Source: Streptomyces sp. HmicA12 (GTDB lineage: Bacteria; Actinomycetota; Actinomycetes; Streptomycetales; Streptomycetaceae). From it: a DNA stretch of 64,000 nt. Shown in pieces: positions 52,933 to 61,099 of the stretch. Position 1 is the stretch's first letter, and the number at the start of each line of letters is the position of its first letter. The stretch is taken from assembly GCF_000373565.1 (NCBI RefSeq), contig NZ_KB891802.1, positions 117,644 to 181,643 on the forward strand, read 5' to 3'. The notes beneath the pieces were generated by a model that had not been told where the DNA came from, searched no databases, and was given only the letters and a program-made list of their open reading frames with translations. A program made the translations under genes and the position numbers.

Positions 52933-54144
52933 TCACGGCTGGCTGTAGCCGTCCAGGAAGTTCCCGATGCGGGTCACCGCCTCCGTGAGCTGCTGGGCCG
53001 AGGGCAGCGTGACGACGCGGAAGTGGTCGGGCTCGGGCCAGTTGAAACCGGTGCCGTGGACGACCATGATCTTCTCCGCGCGCAGCAGGTCGAGCACCAT
53101 CTGCCGGTCGTCCTTGACCTTGAAGACCTTGGGGTCCAGGCGCGGGAAGAGGTAGAGCGCACCCTTGGGCTTGACGCACGTGACGCCCGGGATCTGGGTG
53201 AGCAGGTCGTACGCCACGTCCCGCTGTTCCTTCAGGCGGCCGCCCGGCAGCACCAGATCCTTGATCGTCTGGCGGCCGCTCAGCGCCGCGACGACGCCGT
53301 GCTGGCCCGGCATGTTCGCGCACAGGCGCATGTTCGCGAGGATCGTGAGGCCCTCGATGTACGACTGCGCGTGCGCGCGCGGGCCCGAGATCGCCATCCA
53401 GCCGACGCGGTAACCGGCGACGCGGTACGCCTTCGACATGCCGTTGAAGGTGAGCGTCATCAGGTCGGGGGCGATGGCCGCCGTCGGGGTGTGTGTCGCG
53501 TCGTCGTAGAGGATCTTGTCGTAGATCTCGTCGGAGCAGACGAGGAGGTTGTGGCGGCGCGCGATGTCGGTGAGGCCGCGCAGCATCTCGTCGCTGTATA
53601 CGGCCCCGGTGGGGTTGTTGGGGTTGATGATGACGATCGCCTTGGTGCGGTCGGTCACCTTGCGCTCGACGTCGGCCAGGTCCGGCATCCAGTCGGCCTG
53701 TTCGTCGCAGCGGTAGTGGACGGCGGTGCCGCCGGAGAGGGAGACCGCCGCGGTCCACAGCGGGTAGTCCGGGGCCGGGACGAGGACCTCGTCGCCGTCG
53801 TCGAGGAGCCCCTGCATCGCCATCACGATGAGCTCGGAGACGCCGTTGCCGATGAAGACGTGCTCGACGTCGGTCTCCACGCCGAGGGTCTGGTAGTGCA
53901 TCATCACCGCGCGCCGGGCGGAGAGCAGGCCCTTGGCGTCGCCGTAGCCGTGGGCGTCGCCGAGGTTGCGGAGCATGTCCTCGAGGATCTCGGGCGGGCA
54001 GTCGAAGCCGAACGCCGCCGGGTTGCCGGTGTTGAGCTTGAGGATGCGGTGGCCTGCCGCTTCCAGCCGCATCGCCTCCTCGAGAACCGGGCCCCGGATC
54101 TCGTAGCAGACGTTGGAGAGCTTGGTCGACTGGATGAGCTGCAT
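52933..54144 (-). CDS. alaA: PLP-dependent aminotransferase (AlaA type)
   Basis: 403 residues beginning MQLIQSTKLSNVCYEIRGPV, the diagnostic N-terminus of the AlaA/YfbQ group of fold-I aminotransferases. PLP lysine in FNGMSKAYRVAGYRVGW; NPNNPTG and the C-terminal Arg in FRVVTLP bind substrate. AlaA makes alanine from pyruvate and glutamate; streptomycete members are often annotated as aspartate aminotransferase. The gene stands alone between a double dyad downstream and a gap without clear operator upstream. Confidence 0.9.
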   Translation of the reverse strand: MQLIQSTKLSNVCYEIRGPVLEEAMRLEAAGHRILKLNTGNPAAFGFDCPPEILEDMLRNLGDAHGYGDAKGLLSARRAVMMHYQTLGVETDVEHVFIGNGVSELIVMAMQGLLDDGDEVLVPAPDYPLWTAAVSLSGGTAVHYRCDEQADWMPDLADVERKVTDRTKAIVIINPNNPTGAVYSDEMLRGLTDIARRHNLLVCSDEIYDKILYDDATHTPTAAIAPDLMTLTFNGMSKAYRVAGYRVGWMAISGPRAHAQSYIEGLTILANMRLCANMPGQHGVVAALSGRQTIKDLVLPGGRLKEQRDVAYDLLTQIPGVTCVKPKGALYLFPRLDPKVFKVKDDRQMVLDLLRAEKIMVVHGTGFNWPEPDHFRVVTLPSAQQLTEAVTRIGNFLDGYSQP

Positions 54145-54329
54145 GGTCCGACTTTACGGCGGTGTTTCGCGCGGCCGCGCTTTCTTTACGGCCTCCTGGG
54201 CGGCCCGTGACCGGCCCGGTTTCGGATGCGGTGGCACCGGGTGCCGGACGTCTTCGGAATGCGGGGTGGGGCGGTCGGCGGGGCTTTGATGAGGTTGGTC
54301 GCGGACGCGGGTGAGATGGGCCACGTGAC

Positions 54330-54369
54330 GGGCCACGTCACCGCCCCCGCACGGGAGATGACGTGGCCC
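54330..54369. terminator. Hairpin after the GNAT gene
   Basis: GGGCCACGTCA (54330-54340) pairs with TGACGTGGCCC (54359-54369), an 11-bp stem with an 18-nt loop. A preceding GGGCCACGTGAC (54318-54329) is a direct repeat of the left arm and offers an alternative pairing. The 232-bp gap 54145-54376 has nothing else recognisable. Confidence 0.65.
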
Positions 54370-54376
54370 GGGCCTC

Positions 54377-54985
54377 TCAGGCGTGGGTGAGCGGGGTGGC
54401 CGCGCCGTCGAGGATGGCCCGCTCGGCGGGGGTCGCCTGCGCGATCCACTCGGGGGCGAGCGCCGCGTACGTCGTGACGTCGTGCCAGGTCCCCTGGGTG
54501 TGGAACAGCTGGCGCAGCGTGGCCTCGGGGCGCAGCCCGGCCGCGAGCATGATGTCCCGCATCCGCGTGTGGTCGGCGCGGTGGCCGGCCCAGATCCGGT
54601 GCAGGCCGAGCCGGCCGAAGCCGTGGGCCATGAGCAGCCGGCCCGCCTCGTGGCCGTGGCCGCGCAACGGGGCGTCCGGCAGCAGGACGAGGCTGGTGAG
54701 CATGGCGTTGCGGCCGTACTCCTCCAGGAGCAGGCCCATGGTGCCGACCATGGTGTCGTCGCCCGGCGCGCACACGGCCAGGGTGTGCTTGCGGCGGGGA
54801 TGGGAGTGCGGCTGGGTCAGGGCCTGCACGAAGGCGTCCTGGGCCTGGCGGGGGTCCATGCGGTCGACGCCGAGATAGCGGGTCAGGGCCCGGTGCGTGT
54901 GGATGCGTTCGAACGGGCCGAGGTCGGTGGGACGCAGCTCGCGCAGCCAGAGCCGGTGGCCGTGGAGTTCGGGGAGATGGTTCAC
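54377..54985 (-). CDS. GNAT-family N-acetyltransferase coupled to ThiF-like gene
   Basis: 202 residues from GTG 54985 (MNHLPELHGHRLWLRELRPTDL), with GGAG 7 nt upstream. GNAT features: LRELRPTDLGPFERIHTH at the start and the acetyl-CoA loop region around LPDAPLRGHGHEAGRLLMAHGFGRLGLHRIWAG, as in RimJ/RimL-like enzymes. The start codon overlaps the ThiF-like stop by 4 bp (GTGA), so the two products are made together and probably act on one pathway. Substrate unknown. Confidence 0.88.
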   Translation of the reverse strand: MNHLPELHGHRLWLRELRPTDLGPFERIHTHRALTRYLGVDRMDPRQAQDAFVQALTQPHSHPRRKHTLAVCAPGDDTMVGTMGLLLEEYGRNAMLTSLVLLPDAPLRGHGHEAGRLLMAHGFGRLGLHRIWAGHRADHTRMRDIMLAAGLRPEATLRQLFHTQGTWHDVTTYAALAPEWIAQATPAERAILDGAATPLTHA

Positions 54986-56157
54986 GGGGTCGCTCCGACG
55001 GTCGCGGGGGTCTTGGCGTGGCCGACGAGTTCCTCCAGGTCGACGTAGTAGCGCCCCGACGCCACCGGGTGTCCGAGCAGGACGCGCCGGGCGGTGTCGG
55101 TGACCAGGGCGCCGCCGAGCACCACACCACTGGCCAGCTGCGGCCAGCTGGCGAGGGTGGTGCCGATCCGCCGCAGGGCGTCGGTCATGGCGGGGCTCAG
55201 GTTCGCCTCGTCGCAGATGTCGAGGAGGTACGCCGTCGTGGCGGCCGGGCCGAGGGCGCGCACCTCGCCCGCGGTGAGGCCGCCGCCGCGGCCGTGGAAG
55301 AGCGGGCGGCCGGGTTCCAGGTCGAAGCGCTCGACGTCGAGCATGCCGCGGTCGTTGGCGTCCATGAGGACGGGGACGCGGCGGACGCGGGCGTGCTCGC
55401 GCACGGCCGTCTTCACCCAGGGGGTGTCGCACTCCTCCACCACCAGGTCGAGCGCGGCACCGTCCGAGCCGTCTGCGCCGAAGAACGCGTCGAGGGTGTC
55501 CTCGGTCAGCCCTTCGGACCAGAGCTCGATGTCGAGATAGGGGTCGGTCTCGTACATCTGACGGGCGCACAGGACGGTCTTGGCGACGCCGAGGTCGTGC
55601 ACGCCGGCCCGCAGCCGGTTGAGGTTGCTCAGGCCGATGTGGTCGAAGTCGGCGAGCCGGAACGATCCTCCGACGCCTTCCATGGCGCAGGTGAGAGCGG
55701 CGCTGTTGCCCACGGACAGGCCGACCACGCCGATCCGGCGGCCGAGCAGGAGCTCCTGCTCGACGCACGTGATCTTGTCGCGGTTGCGGTCGGTGCGCAC
55801 CCGGCGGAACTCCCGTTCCGGCAGGACGTGGACGAGCCGGCGCGACCACGGGTACCAGACCCAGCTCCCGTACTGCTGGAGCTCGGTCCCGGCCAGCAGG
55901 TCGGCGACGGCGGCGGCGTGCGCGGGGCCGTCGGGCGCGGCGCCGGGGTCCAGGCAGCGCACGAGTTCGGCGAGCTGGTCCTCGATGCGGTCGTGGAGCT
56001 CCCGTACGGAACCGGAGGCCAGCAGGGAGTCGAAGCGTGCCCGGTCGCGGGGATCGGTGAGGCGCAGCAGGACGGGGCGCCAGGGAGCCGGTGGGGTCGG
56101 GCCCGCCGAACCGTGTGCGCGCTCACTCACGGTGACGGAAGAAACGGAATCAATCAC
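54982..56157 (-). CDS. ThiF/E1-like adenylyltransferase (Rv1355c-type)
   Basis: 391 residues from GTG 56157, but the start is uncertain: GTGs at 56238 and 56130 are also in frame and none has a good Shine-Dalgarno. Residues 25-115 are an N-terminal helical domain; the Rossmann ATP-binding core begins IGVVGLSVGNSAALTCAMEG, followed by LADFDHIGLSNLNRLRAG (the conserved Asp and Arg of E1 enzymes), VVEECDTPWVKTAV and MDANDRGMLDVERF. The canonical GxGGxG is changed to GLSVGNS, and the CxxC zinc pairs are absent. It should adenylate a protein or peptide C-terminus. Coupled to a GNAT gene; no ubiquitin-like or ThiS gene adjacent. Confidence 0.82.
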   Translation of the reverse strand: MIDSVSSVTVSERAHGSAGPTPPAPWRPVLLRLTDPRDRARFDSLLASGSVRELHDRIEDQLAELVRCLDPGAAPDGPAHAAAVADLLAGTELQQYGSWVWYPWSRRLVHVLPEREFRRVRTDRNRDKITCVEQELLLGRRIGVVGLSVGNSAALTCAMEGVGGSFRLADFDHIGLSNLNRLRAGVHDLGVAKTVLCARQMYETDPYLDIELWSEGLTEDTLDAFFGADGSDGAALDLVVEECDTPWVKTAVREHARVRRVPVLMDANDRGMLDVERFDLEPGRPLFHGRGGGLTAGEVRALGPAATTAYLLDICDEANLSPAMTDALRRIGTTLASWPQLASGVVLGGALVTDTARRVLLGHPVASGRYYVDLEELVGHAKTPATVGATP

Positions 56158-56287
56158 AAGGCGTGAAATTAGCAGCGTGAGATGGGTTTCAGGGCCATAA
56201 GCGGAATGAAGCGGCACGGGAAAACGTGAGCGAGACACCCCCGACGTGTTTCGTGCACATGTTCGAATCGCGTACTACGGTGGAGCC

Positions 56288-56908
56288 ATGCTTCAGGGAT
56301 CGCTCTTCGACCAGGCCGAGGAGATCGGGCTCGGCCCGCTCACCGGTGTGCGGCGGACCGTGCTCGGGGACGGCGCCTGGATCGACGTACTGCCGGGCTG
56401 GCTGCGCGGCGCCGACGAGCTGTACGAGCGGCTGGCCGGGTCCGTGCCGTGGCAGGCCGAGCGGCGGCAGATGTACGAGCGGGTCGTCGACGTGCCGCGG
56501 CTGCTCAAGTTCTACGGGGCCGGGCAGGAGCTGCCGCATCCGGTGCTCGGTGCGGCGCGGGACGCGCTGTCCGCCCACTACTCGGGGGAGCTGGGGGAGC
56601 CGTTCACCACCGCGGGGCTCTGCTTCTACCGCGACGGACGGGACAGCGTCGCCTGGCACGGGGACCGGATCGGGCGCGGGGCGCGCGAGGACACGATGGT
56701 GGCCATCGTGTCCGTGGGGGCGCCGCGGGATCTGGTGCTGCGGCTGCTGGGCGGGGGCGGCCCGAGCGTGCGGCGGGCGCTCGGGCACGGCGACCTCATC
56801 GTGATGGGCGGGTCCTGCCAGCGGACCTGGGAACACGCGATCCCGAAGTCGACGCGGGCGGCCGGGCCCCGGATCAGTGTGCAGTTCCGGCCGCGGGGGG
56901 TGCGCTGA
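56288..56908 (+). CDS. AlkB-like Fe(II)/2-oxoglutarate dioxygenase
   Basis: 206 residues from ATG 56288. The double-stranded beta-helix shows the iron triad His-x-Asp...His in VAWHGDRIG and RTWEHAIPK, plus the 2-oxoglutarate Arg in RISVQFRPR. AlkB enzymes remove alkyl groups from DNA or RNA bases by oxidation. The N-terminus (LFDQAEEIGLGPL) matches the LFD...start of bacterial AlkB-like proteins. It is divergent from the ThiF-like gene, with 130 bp between the start codons. Confidence 0.92.
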   Translation: MLQGSLFDQAEEIGLGPLTGVRRTVLGDGAWIDVLPGWLRGADELYERLAGSVPWQAERRQMYERVVDVPRLLKFYGAGQELPHPVLGAARDALSAHYSGELGEPFTTAGLCFYRDGRDSVAWHGDRIGRGAREDTMVAIVSVGAPRDLVLRLLGGGGPSVRRALGHGDLIVMGGSCQRTWEHAIPKSTRAAGPRISVQFRPRGVR

Positions 56909-56983
56909 GCGGCGGTTGGCTGATTTGTATCGGTATCGCCGTTGGCTGTCGCGCGGGTCCCGCAGTCCTTAGAATGCGCGCCC

Positions 56984-57661
56984 ATGTCCTGGCAGCACCC
57001 CCACGAAGGCGACGACCTCGCGGTCCCCGAGGTCGTGTACGACCCGCAGCGGTCCGCCCGCGCGTACGACGGCTATGCCGACCCGGCCGCGGCTCATGGC
57101 TGGAACGAAGCGGTCACGCCGGATCCCCGCGCCTACCCCGACGCGTACGACACGGCCCGGCTCGATCCCGTCCCCGCCGATCCCGACCCCGACCCCGCCC
57201 CCGGGCCCGGTGACGGTGCCGTGTTCGTCGACGGGTCGGGGCGCAGACTGCGGCTGATGCGGTGGGGCGGGCTCGCGCTCGGCGCGGCCTGCGTCGTCTT
57301 CCTCGGTGCCGTCGTCACCGGCCTGTTCGGGTCGAGCCCGTCGGGCGGGTCGCTGCCCGGGAAGGATGAGCGGAGCGGGCACGAGCAGCCGCGCGCCGAG
57401 CACTCCGCGGCGCCCTCCGCCGACCCCGGCGCCCGCACCGCGGACCCCGGCGCGAGCCCGGCCGCCGCGGAGCGCGACGAGCCGGCCGACTCGTCCGGCG
57501 GGAGCGCGAGCCCGACCGCCTCCGCGCCACGGACCACGACCGCGGCGACGCCGACGGCCACGGCGGCGGGCCGCACCGCGCCCGCCCGGGGCAACTCCGC
57601 CGACAAGCCCGGCCGCGGCAACGGCACACCGGGGTCGGGGGCGACCAAGGGGGCGAACTGA
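56984..57661 (+). CDS. Proline/acid-rich single-pass membrane protein, unknown
   Basis: 225 residues from ATG 56984 (MSWQHPHEGDDLAVPEV). An N-terminal cytoplasmic segment rich in Asp, Pro and Tyr (about 1-90) precedes one membrane helix (LALGAACVVFLGAVVTGLFG); the outside part is a low-complexity Ser/Thr/Ala/Pro/Gly tail. It has no catalytic motif. The low complexity makes homology hard to judge. It may be an actinobacterial surface stalk protein. Confidence 0.65.
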   Translation: MSWQHPHEGDDLAVPEVVYDPQRSARAYDGYADPAAAHGWNEAVTPDPRAYPDAYDTARLDPVPADPDPDPAPGPGDGAVFVDGSGRRLRLMRWGGLALGAACVVFLGAVVTGLFGSSPSGGSLPGKDERSGHEQPRAEHSAAPSADPGARTADPGASPAAAERDEPADSSGGSASPTASAPRTTTAATPTATAAGRTAPARGNSADKPGRGNGTPGSGATKGAN

Positions 57662-57681
57662 CGCCACCGCCCCGCCCGAGC

Positions 57682-57863
57682 GCCTGTCCGGCGGATCTCG
57701 TCGCGGGCGCGGTCTGTGGTGCGCGCATCTGCGGCGTTGTCGTCGGTTGCCGACGCTCCGCGTTGACGCCCTCCTCCGCCTTGCAGCCGCACGCACCACA
57801 GACCGCTCACCAGCACAGGAATGCGCGGGCCACCCGGAATGCGACCTGATCCGCCGGGCAGGC
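57682..57863. mobile_element. 182-bp MITE-like element with 16-bp inverted ends
   Basis: Ends GCCTGTCCGGCGGATC (57682-57697) and GATCCGCCGGGCAGGC (57848-57863) match in inverted orientation at 15 of 16 positions. Inside are a perfect 15-bp pair GCGGTCTGTGGTGCG / CGCACCACAGACCGC (57709-57723, 57792-57806) and a CGTCGG-TTG-CCGACG hairpin at 57741-57755. No ORF. It begins 21 bp after one gene's stop and ends 1 bp before the convergent gene's stop. I believe the same sequence recurs in other Streptomyces genomes, but that needs a search. Confidence 0.6.
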
Positions 57864-57864
57864 C

Positions 57865-59490
57865 CTAGCCGACGGCGCCGGGCGTGCGTCGTACGGACCT
57901 GCCCGCCAGGACGTCCGTGCGGCGGCCGTCCTCGATCACGAACTTCCCGTCGATCAGGACGTGCGGGATGCCGACCGGCAGTGTGCGGGGTGACGCGAAC
58001 GTCGAGCCCGCCGCGACCGTCTCCGGATCGAAGAGGACCAGGTCGGCGCGGTAGCCCTCGCGGACGAGCCCGCGGTCGGGCAGCCGCAGCCGGGCCGCGG
58101 GGCGCGAGGTGAGGTGCGCGACCGTCTCCTCCAGGGACATGACGCCCAGGTCACGGGCGTAGTGGCCGAGGTAGTGCGGGAACGTGCCGTACGCGCGCGG
58201 GTGCGGCTTCGTGCCCTGGAGGATGCCGTCGCTGCCGCCGGTGTGCACCGGATGCCGCATGATCGCGCGGACGTTCTCCTCGTGGCCGACGTGCTGGAGG
58301 ATCGTCGTGCCGAGGCTGTCGTCCAGGAGCAGACGGCGGGCGGTGGCCCAGGTGGACTCGGCGCGTTCGGCGGCGGACTCGGCGACCGTCTTGCCGACGT
58401 GGTCGGCGAGTTCGGGGTTCACCGTCCCCGAGATCTCGATCCTGTCCCACTCGATCGGTACGCCGTGACAGCCGTCGGAGCCGACCTCCTCGACGTCCTT
58501 GCGGATGCGCTCGGACGTCGCGTCGTCGCGCAGCCGCGCGAGGGTGGCGTCCGGGCCGCCCTCGTTGGCCCAGCTCGGCAGCATCGCCACGAGCGTCGTG
58601 GCGCCGGGGGTGTAGGGGTACGTGTCCAGGCTGATGTCGGCGCCGGACGCGATCGCCTCGTCGAGGAGGGCGAGCAGGTCCACGCCCTTGCCCTTGTTCA
58701 CGCCGAAGTTCATGGTGGCGTGGGCCAGGTGGAGGGCGCAGTCCGCGGTGCGCGTCAGCTCCACCATCTCGCGGTACGCGTCGAGCGCGCCGGCCCCGTA
58801 ACTGCGGTGGTGGGGGCAGTAGTAGCCGTCGTACGCGGCCACGGTGCGGCAGAGTTCGGTGAGTTCGGCGTCCTTGGCGTACATGCCGGGGGTGTAGGTG
58901 AGGCCGGACGACATGCCGACGGCGCCCTGCTCCATGCCCTCGGCGACGAGGCGCCGCATGTGGTCGAGCTCGGCGTCGGTCGCGTCGCGGTCGTCCCAGC
59001 CGACCGCGTACATGCGGACCGTGCCCTGGGGGATGAGGTAGGCGGCGTTCACGGCGATGCCGCGGTCGAGGCGGTCCAGGTACTCGCCGACGGTGCGCCA
59101 GTCGAAGTCCACGGAGGTGTCGTCGGGGCCGCCGCCGTTCCAGCCGGTGATGGTGCGGCGGACCTGGTCCAGGGTGCGGTCGTCGACCGGGGCGTAGGAC
59201 AGGCCGTCCTGGCCGAGGACCTCCAGGGTGACGCCCTGGGCGGCCTTCGCGCTGTGGTCCGGGTCGCGGAGCAGCGCGAGGTCGCTGTGCGCGTGCATGT
59301 CGATGAAGCCGGGGCTCAGGGCGAGGCCGTCGGCGTCCACGGTGCGGGGCCCTGCCGGGCGGGGGCCGGCGTCGTGCTCCCGGTGGATCTCGGCGATCCG
59401 GCCCTCGGTGAGCTTCACGTCAGCGCGGTAGGAGGCTCCGCCGGTGCCGTCGATCACTCGGGTGTTCTTGATGACCAGGTCCAGGGCCAT
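57865..59490 (-). CDS. N-acyl-D-amino-acid deacylase (D-aminoacylase)
   Basis: 541 residues, amidohydrolase superfamily. Metal-binding motifs: SPGFIDMHAHSDLALL near residue 60, YYCPHHRSYG and LHLAHATMN in the barrel, and GGSDGILQGTKPHPRAYGTFPHYLGHYARD, which is diagnostic of the D-aminoacylase family. It releases free D-amino acids from N-acyl forms in the cytoplasm. The stop codon abuts a MITE-like element. Together with the fold-III deaminase upstream it could supply and then break down D-amino acids. Confidence 0.92.
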   Translation of the reverse strand: MALDLVIKNTRVIDGTGGASYRADVKLTEGRIAEIHREHDAGPRPAGPRTVDADGLALSPGFIDMHAHSDLALLRDPDHSAKAAQGVTLEVLGQDGLSYAPVDDRTLDQVRRTITGWNGGGPDDTSVDFDWRTVGEYLDRLDRGIAVNAAYLIPQGTVRMYAVGWDDRDATDAELDHMRRLVAEGMEQGAVGMSSGLTYTPGMYAKDAELTELCRTVAAYDGYYCPHHRSYGAGALDAYREMVELTRTADCALHLAHATMNFGVNKGKGVDLLALLDEAIASGADISLDTYPYTPGATTLVAMLPSWANEGGPDATLARLRDDATSERIRKDVEEVGSDGCHGVPIEWDRIEISGTVNPELADHVGKTVAESAAERAESTWATARRLLLDDSLGTTILQHVGHEENVRAIMRHPVHTGGSDGILQGTKPHPRAYGTFPHYLGHYARDLGVMSLEETVAHLTSRPAARLRLPDRGLVREGYRADLVLFDPETVAAGSTFASPRTLPVGIPHVLIDGKFVIEDGRRTDVLAGRSVRRTPGAVG

Positions 59491-59500
59491 GGGGGAGCCT

Positions 59501-59657
59501 CTCGTCTGCCGGGTTGCTGATGGGTGGGTGGGTGCGGGTCCGGTGGGGGCTGGTCGCGCAGTTCCCCGCGCCCCTCACGCACTCGCGTCTGCCGGGTCGC
59601 TGTCGCGTGGGCGGGTGCGGGCCGGTGGTCCTGCTTCGCGCAGTTCCCCGCACCCCT
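59501..59657. repeat. Two tandem copies of the ~75-bp dispersed repeat
   Basis: CTCGTCTGCCGGGT (59501) with TCGCGCAGTTCCCCGCG at 59554, then CGCGTCTGCCGGGT (59584) with TCGCGCAGTTCCCCGC at 59636: two head-to-tail copies with an 82-bp period filling the 201-bp gap between two same-strand genes. On the coding strand of these genes the arms read as downstream sequence of the deaminase gene. Confidence 0.75.
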
Positions 59658-59691
59658 GAAGGGCCGCGGATCCGCGGCCGAACGAACCCGC

Positions 59692-60969
59692 CTAGAAGAA
59701 CGTCCGCACGTAGTCCACGACCGTTCCGTCCGCCTCCACCACCGGAATCAGCTGCCACTTGTCGAACGACGTGCACGGGTGGGACAGGCCCATCCCGAGC
59801 CAGTCGCCCACCTCGAGACCGGCGCCCGCTTCCAGGCGGAGCCACCCGTGCTGGTCGGAGAGGCCCGTCACCGAGACCCCGGCCGCGTCACGGATCACGC
59901 CCGTAGCGGCGTCCCGCACGACCTGGGCCTCCGGAAGGTCCAGGTCGTACGCGGCGTCGCGCTTGCCCGCGTTCGTGAACGCCTGGTCCGGCGCCGGACG
60001 CGAGACGACCTGCGCCCACAGCCGGAACGCCGGGTGCAGCGCGCCCTCCTCGGGGACCCGGTTGAAGGGGGTGAGGTGCCGGTAGTGACCGTCGTCGTGC
60101 GAGACGTACGCGCCGGAGCGCAGCAACTTCAGGACGGGAAGCGTCAGTTCGGGGACGTCCGCGAACACGTCCGCCACCGCGTCGAACCACGCGCTGCCGC
60201 CCGCGCTGACCACGATCTCGTCCAGGCCCGCGAACCGGCCCGCCGTGTCGAAGTCCACCGCGAGCGCCACGAGCCGGCGCAGCCACGCCCGTACCCGCTC
60301 GCCGTCCGCCTCGGGCACCTCGCCCTCGTACCCGGCGACACCGACCAGACGCAGCCGGTCCGCCGTCGCCACCGCGTCCGCGACCGCCGCGCACTCCGCT
60401 TCCGTGCGGGTGCCGGTCCGCGCGCCCACACCGGCGCCGAGCTCCACGACGACGTCGACCGGGCGGGTCGCCCCCGCCGCCGACAGAGCGGCCTGCATCA
60501 GCTCCACGCCGCGTACGGAATCCACGTAGCAGACGAAGCGGAACGAGGGGTCCGAGGAGAGCTCGCCCGCGAGCCAGCGCAGCGCCGCCGCGTCGACGAG
60601 TTCGTTCGCCAGGAAGATCCGCTCGATCCCGAACTCCCGTGCCACGCGCACCTGGTGGGGCACGGCGAGGGTGATGCCCCACGCCCCGTGCTCGATCTGC
60701 CGCTGGAAGAGCCGCGGCGCCATCGACGTCTTGCCGTGCGGGGCGAAGGCCAGGCCGTGCCGGGTGGCGTACGTCTCCATGAGCGCGAGGTTGTGCTCCA
60801 GGCGCTCGGCGGAGAGGGCGAGGACGGGAGTGGTGAAGCCGTCCGTGAAGAGGTTCAGGCGGCGGGCCGCGAGGTCGGCCACTGTCGCGCCCTCGGCCTC
60901 GGGCGGCAGGCCCTTGAAGCGGAAGTCCACCCGTTCCTGCGCGAGCTCGTCCAAGCGGTTGGCGGTCAT
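59692..60969 (-). CDS. Fold-III PLP D-amino-acid deaminase / D-threonine aldolase-like
   Basis: 426 residues from ATG 60969 (MTANRLDELAQERVDFRF), with GGAGG 4 nt upstream. The alanine-racemase-type barrel has the PLP Lys in FAPHGKTSMAPRLF; the C-terminal SHPCTSFDKWQLIPVV is the zinc-binding His-x-Cys segment of D-serine dehydratase/D-threonine aldolases. It should remove ammonia from, or cleave, a D-hydroxy-amino acid. The 2-aminoacrylate made by a D-serine dehydratase would be a fitting substrate for the nearby RidA. Divergent from the kinase-IclR genes; a palindrome lies 22 bp before the start. Confidence 0.87.
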   Translation of the reverse strand: MTANRLDELAQERVDFRFKGLPPEAEGATVADLAARRLNLFTDGFTTPVLALSAERLEHNLALMETYATRHGLAFAPHGKTSMAPRLFQRQIEHGAWGITLAVPHQVRVAREFGIERIFLANELVDAAALRWLAGELSSDPSFRFVCYVDSVRGVELMQAALSAAGATRPVDVVVELGAGVGARTGTRTEAECAAVADAVATADRLRLVGVAGYEGEVPEADGERVRAWLRRLVALAVDFDTAGRFAGLDEIVVSAGGSAWFDAVADVFADVPELTLPVLKLLRSGAYVSHDDGHYRHLTPFNRVPEEGALHPAFRLWAQVVSRPAPDQAFTNAGKRDAAYDLDLPEAQVVRDAATGVIRDAAGVSVTGLSDQHGWLRLEAGAGLEVGDWLGMGLSHPCTSFDKWQLIPVVEADGTVVDYVRTFF

Positions 60970-60990
60970 GGAGCCTCCTCCAGGGGGACT

Positions 60991-61007
60991 GTTGCAATAT
61001 CTGCAAC
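60991..61007. promoter_or_regulatory. IclR-type operator GTTGCA-N5-TGCAAC
   Basis: A perfect 6-5-6 palindrome in the 130-bp divergent promoter between the deaminase and kinase genes. The IclR regulator is encoded two genes away in the same cluster and is the natural candidate to bind it. Confidence 0.65.
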
Positions 61008-61099
61008 GGTCATTGCGTATGTCGCTCACTGCTGTCTAACATCCGAGCCGACGCCGGGTCAACGGAGCCGTTGGCCGTCAGCCCCGAGGAGGACGCCCG

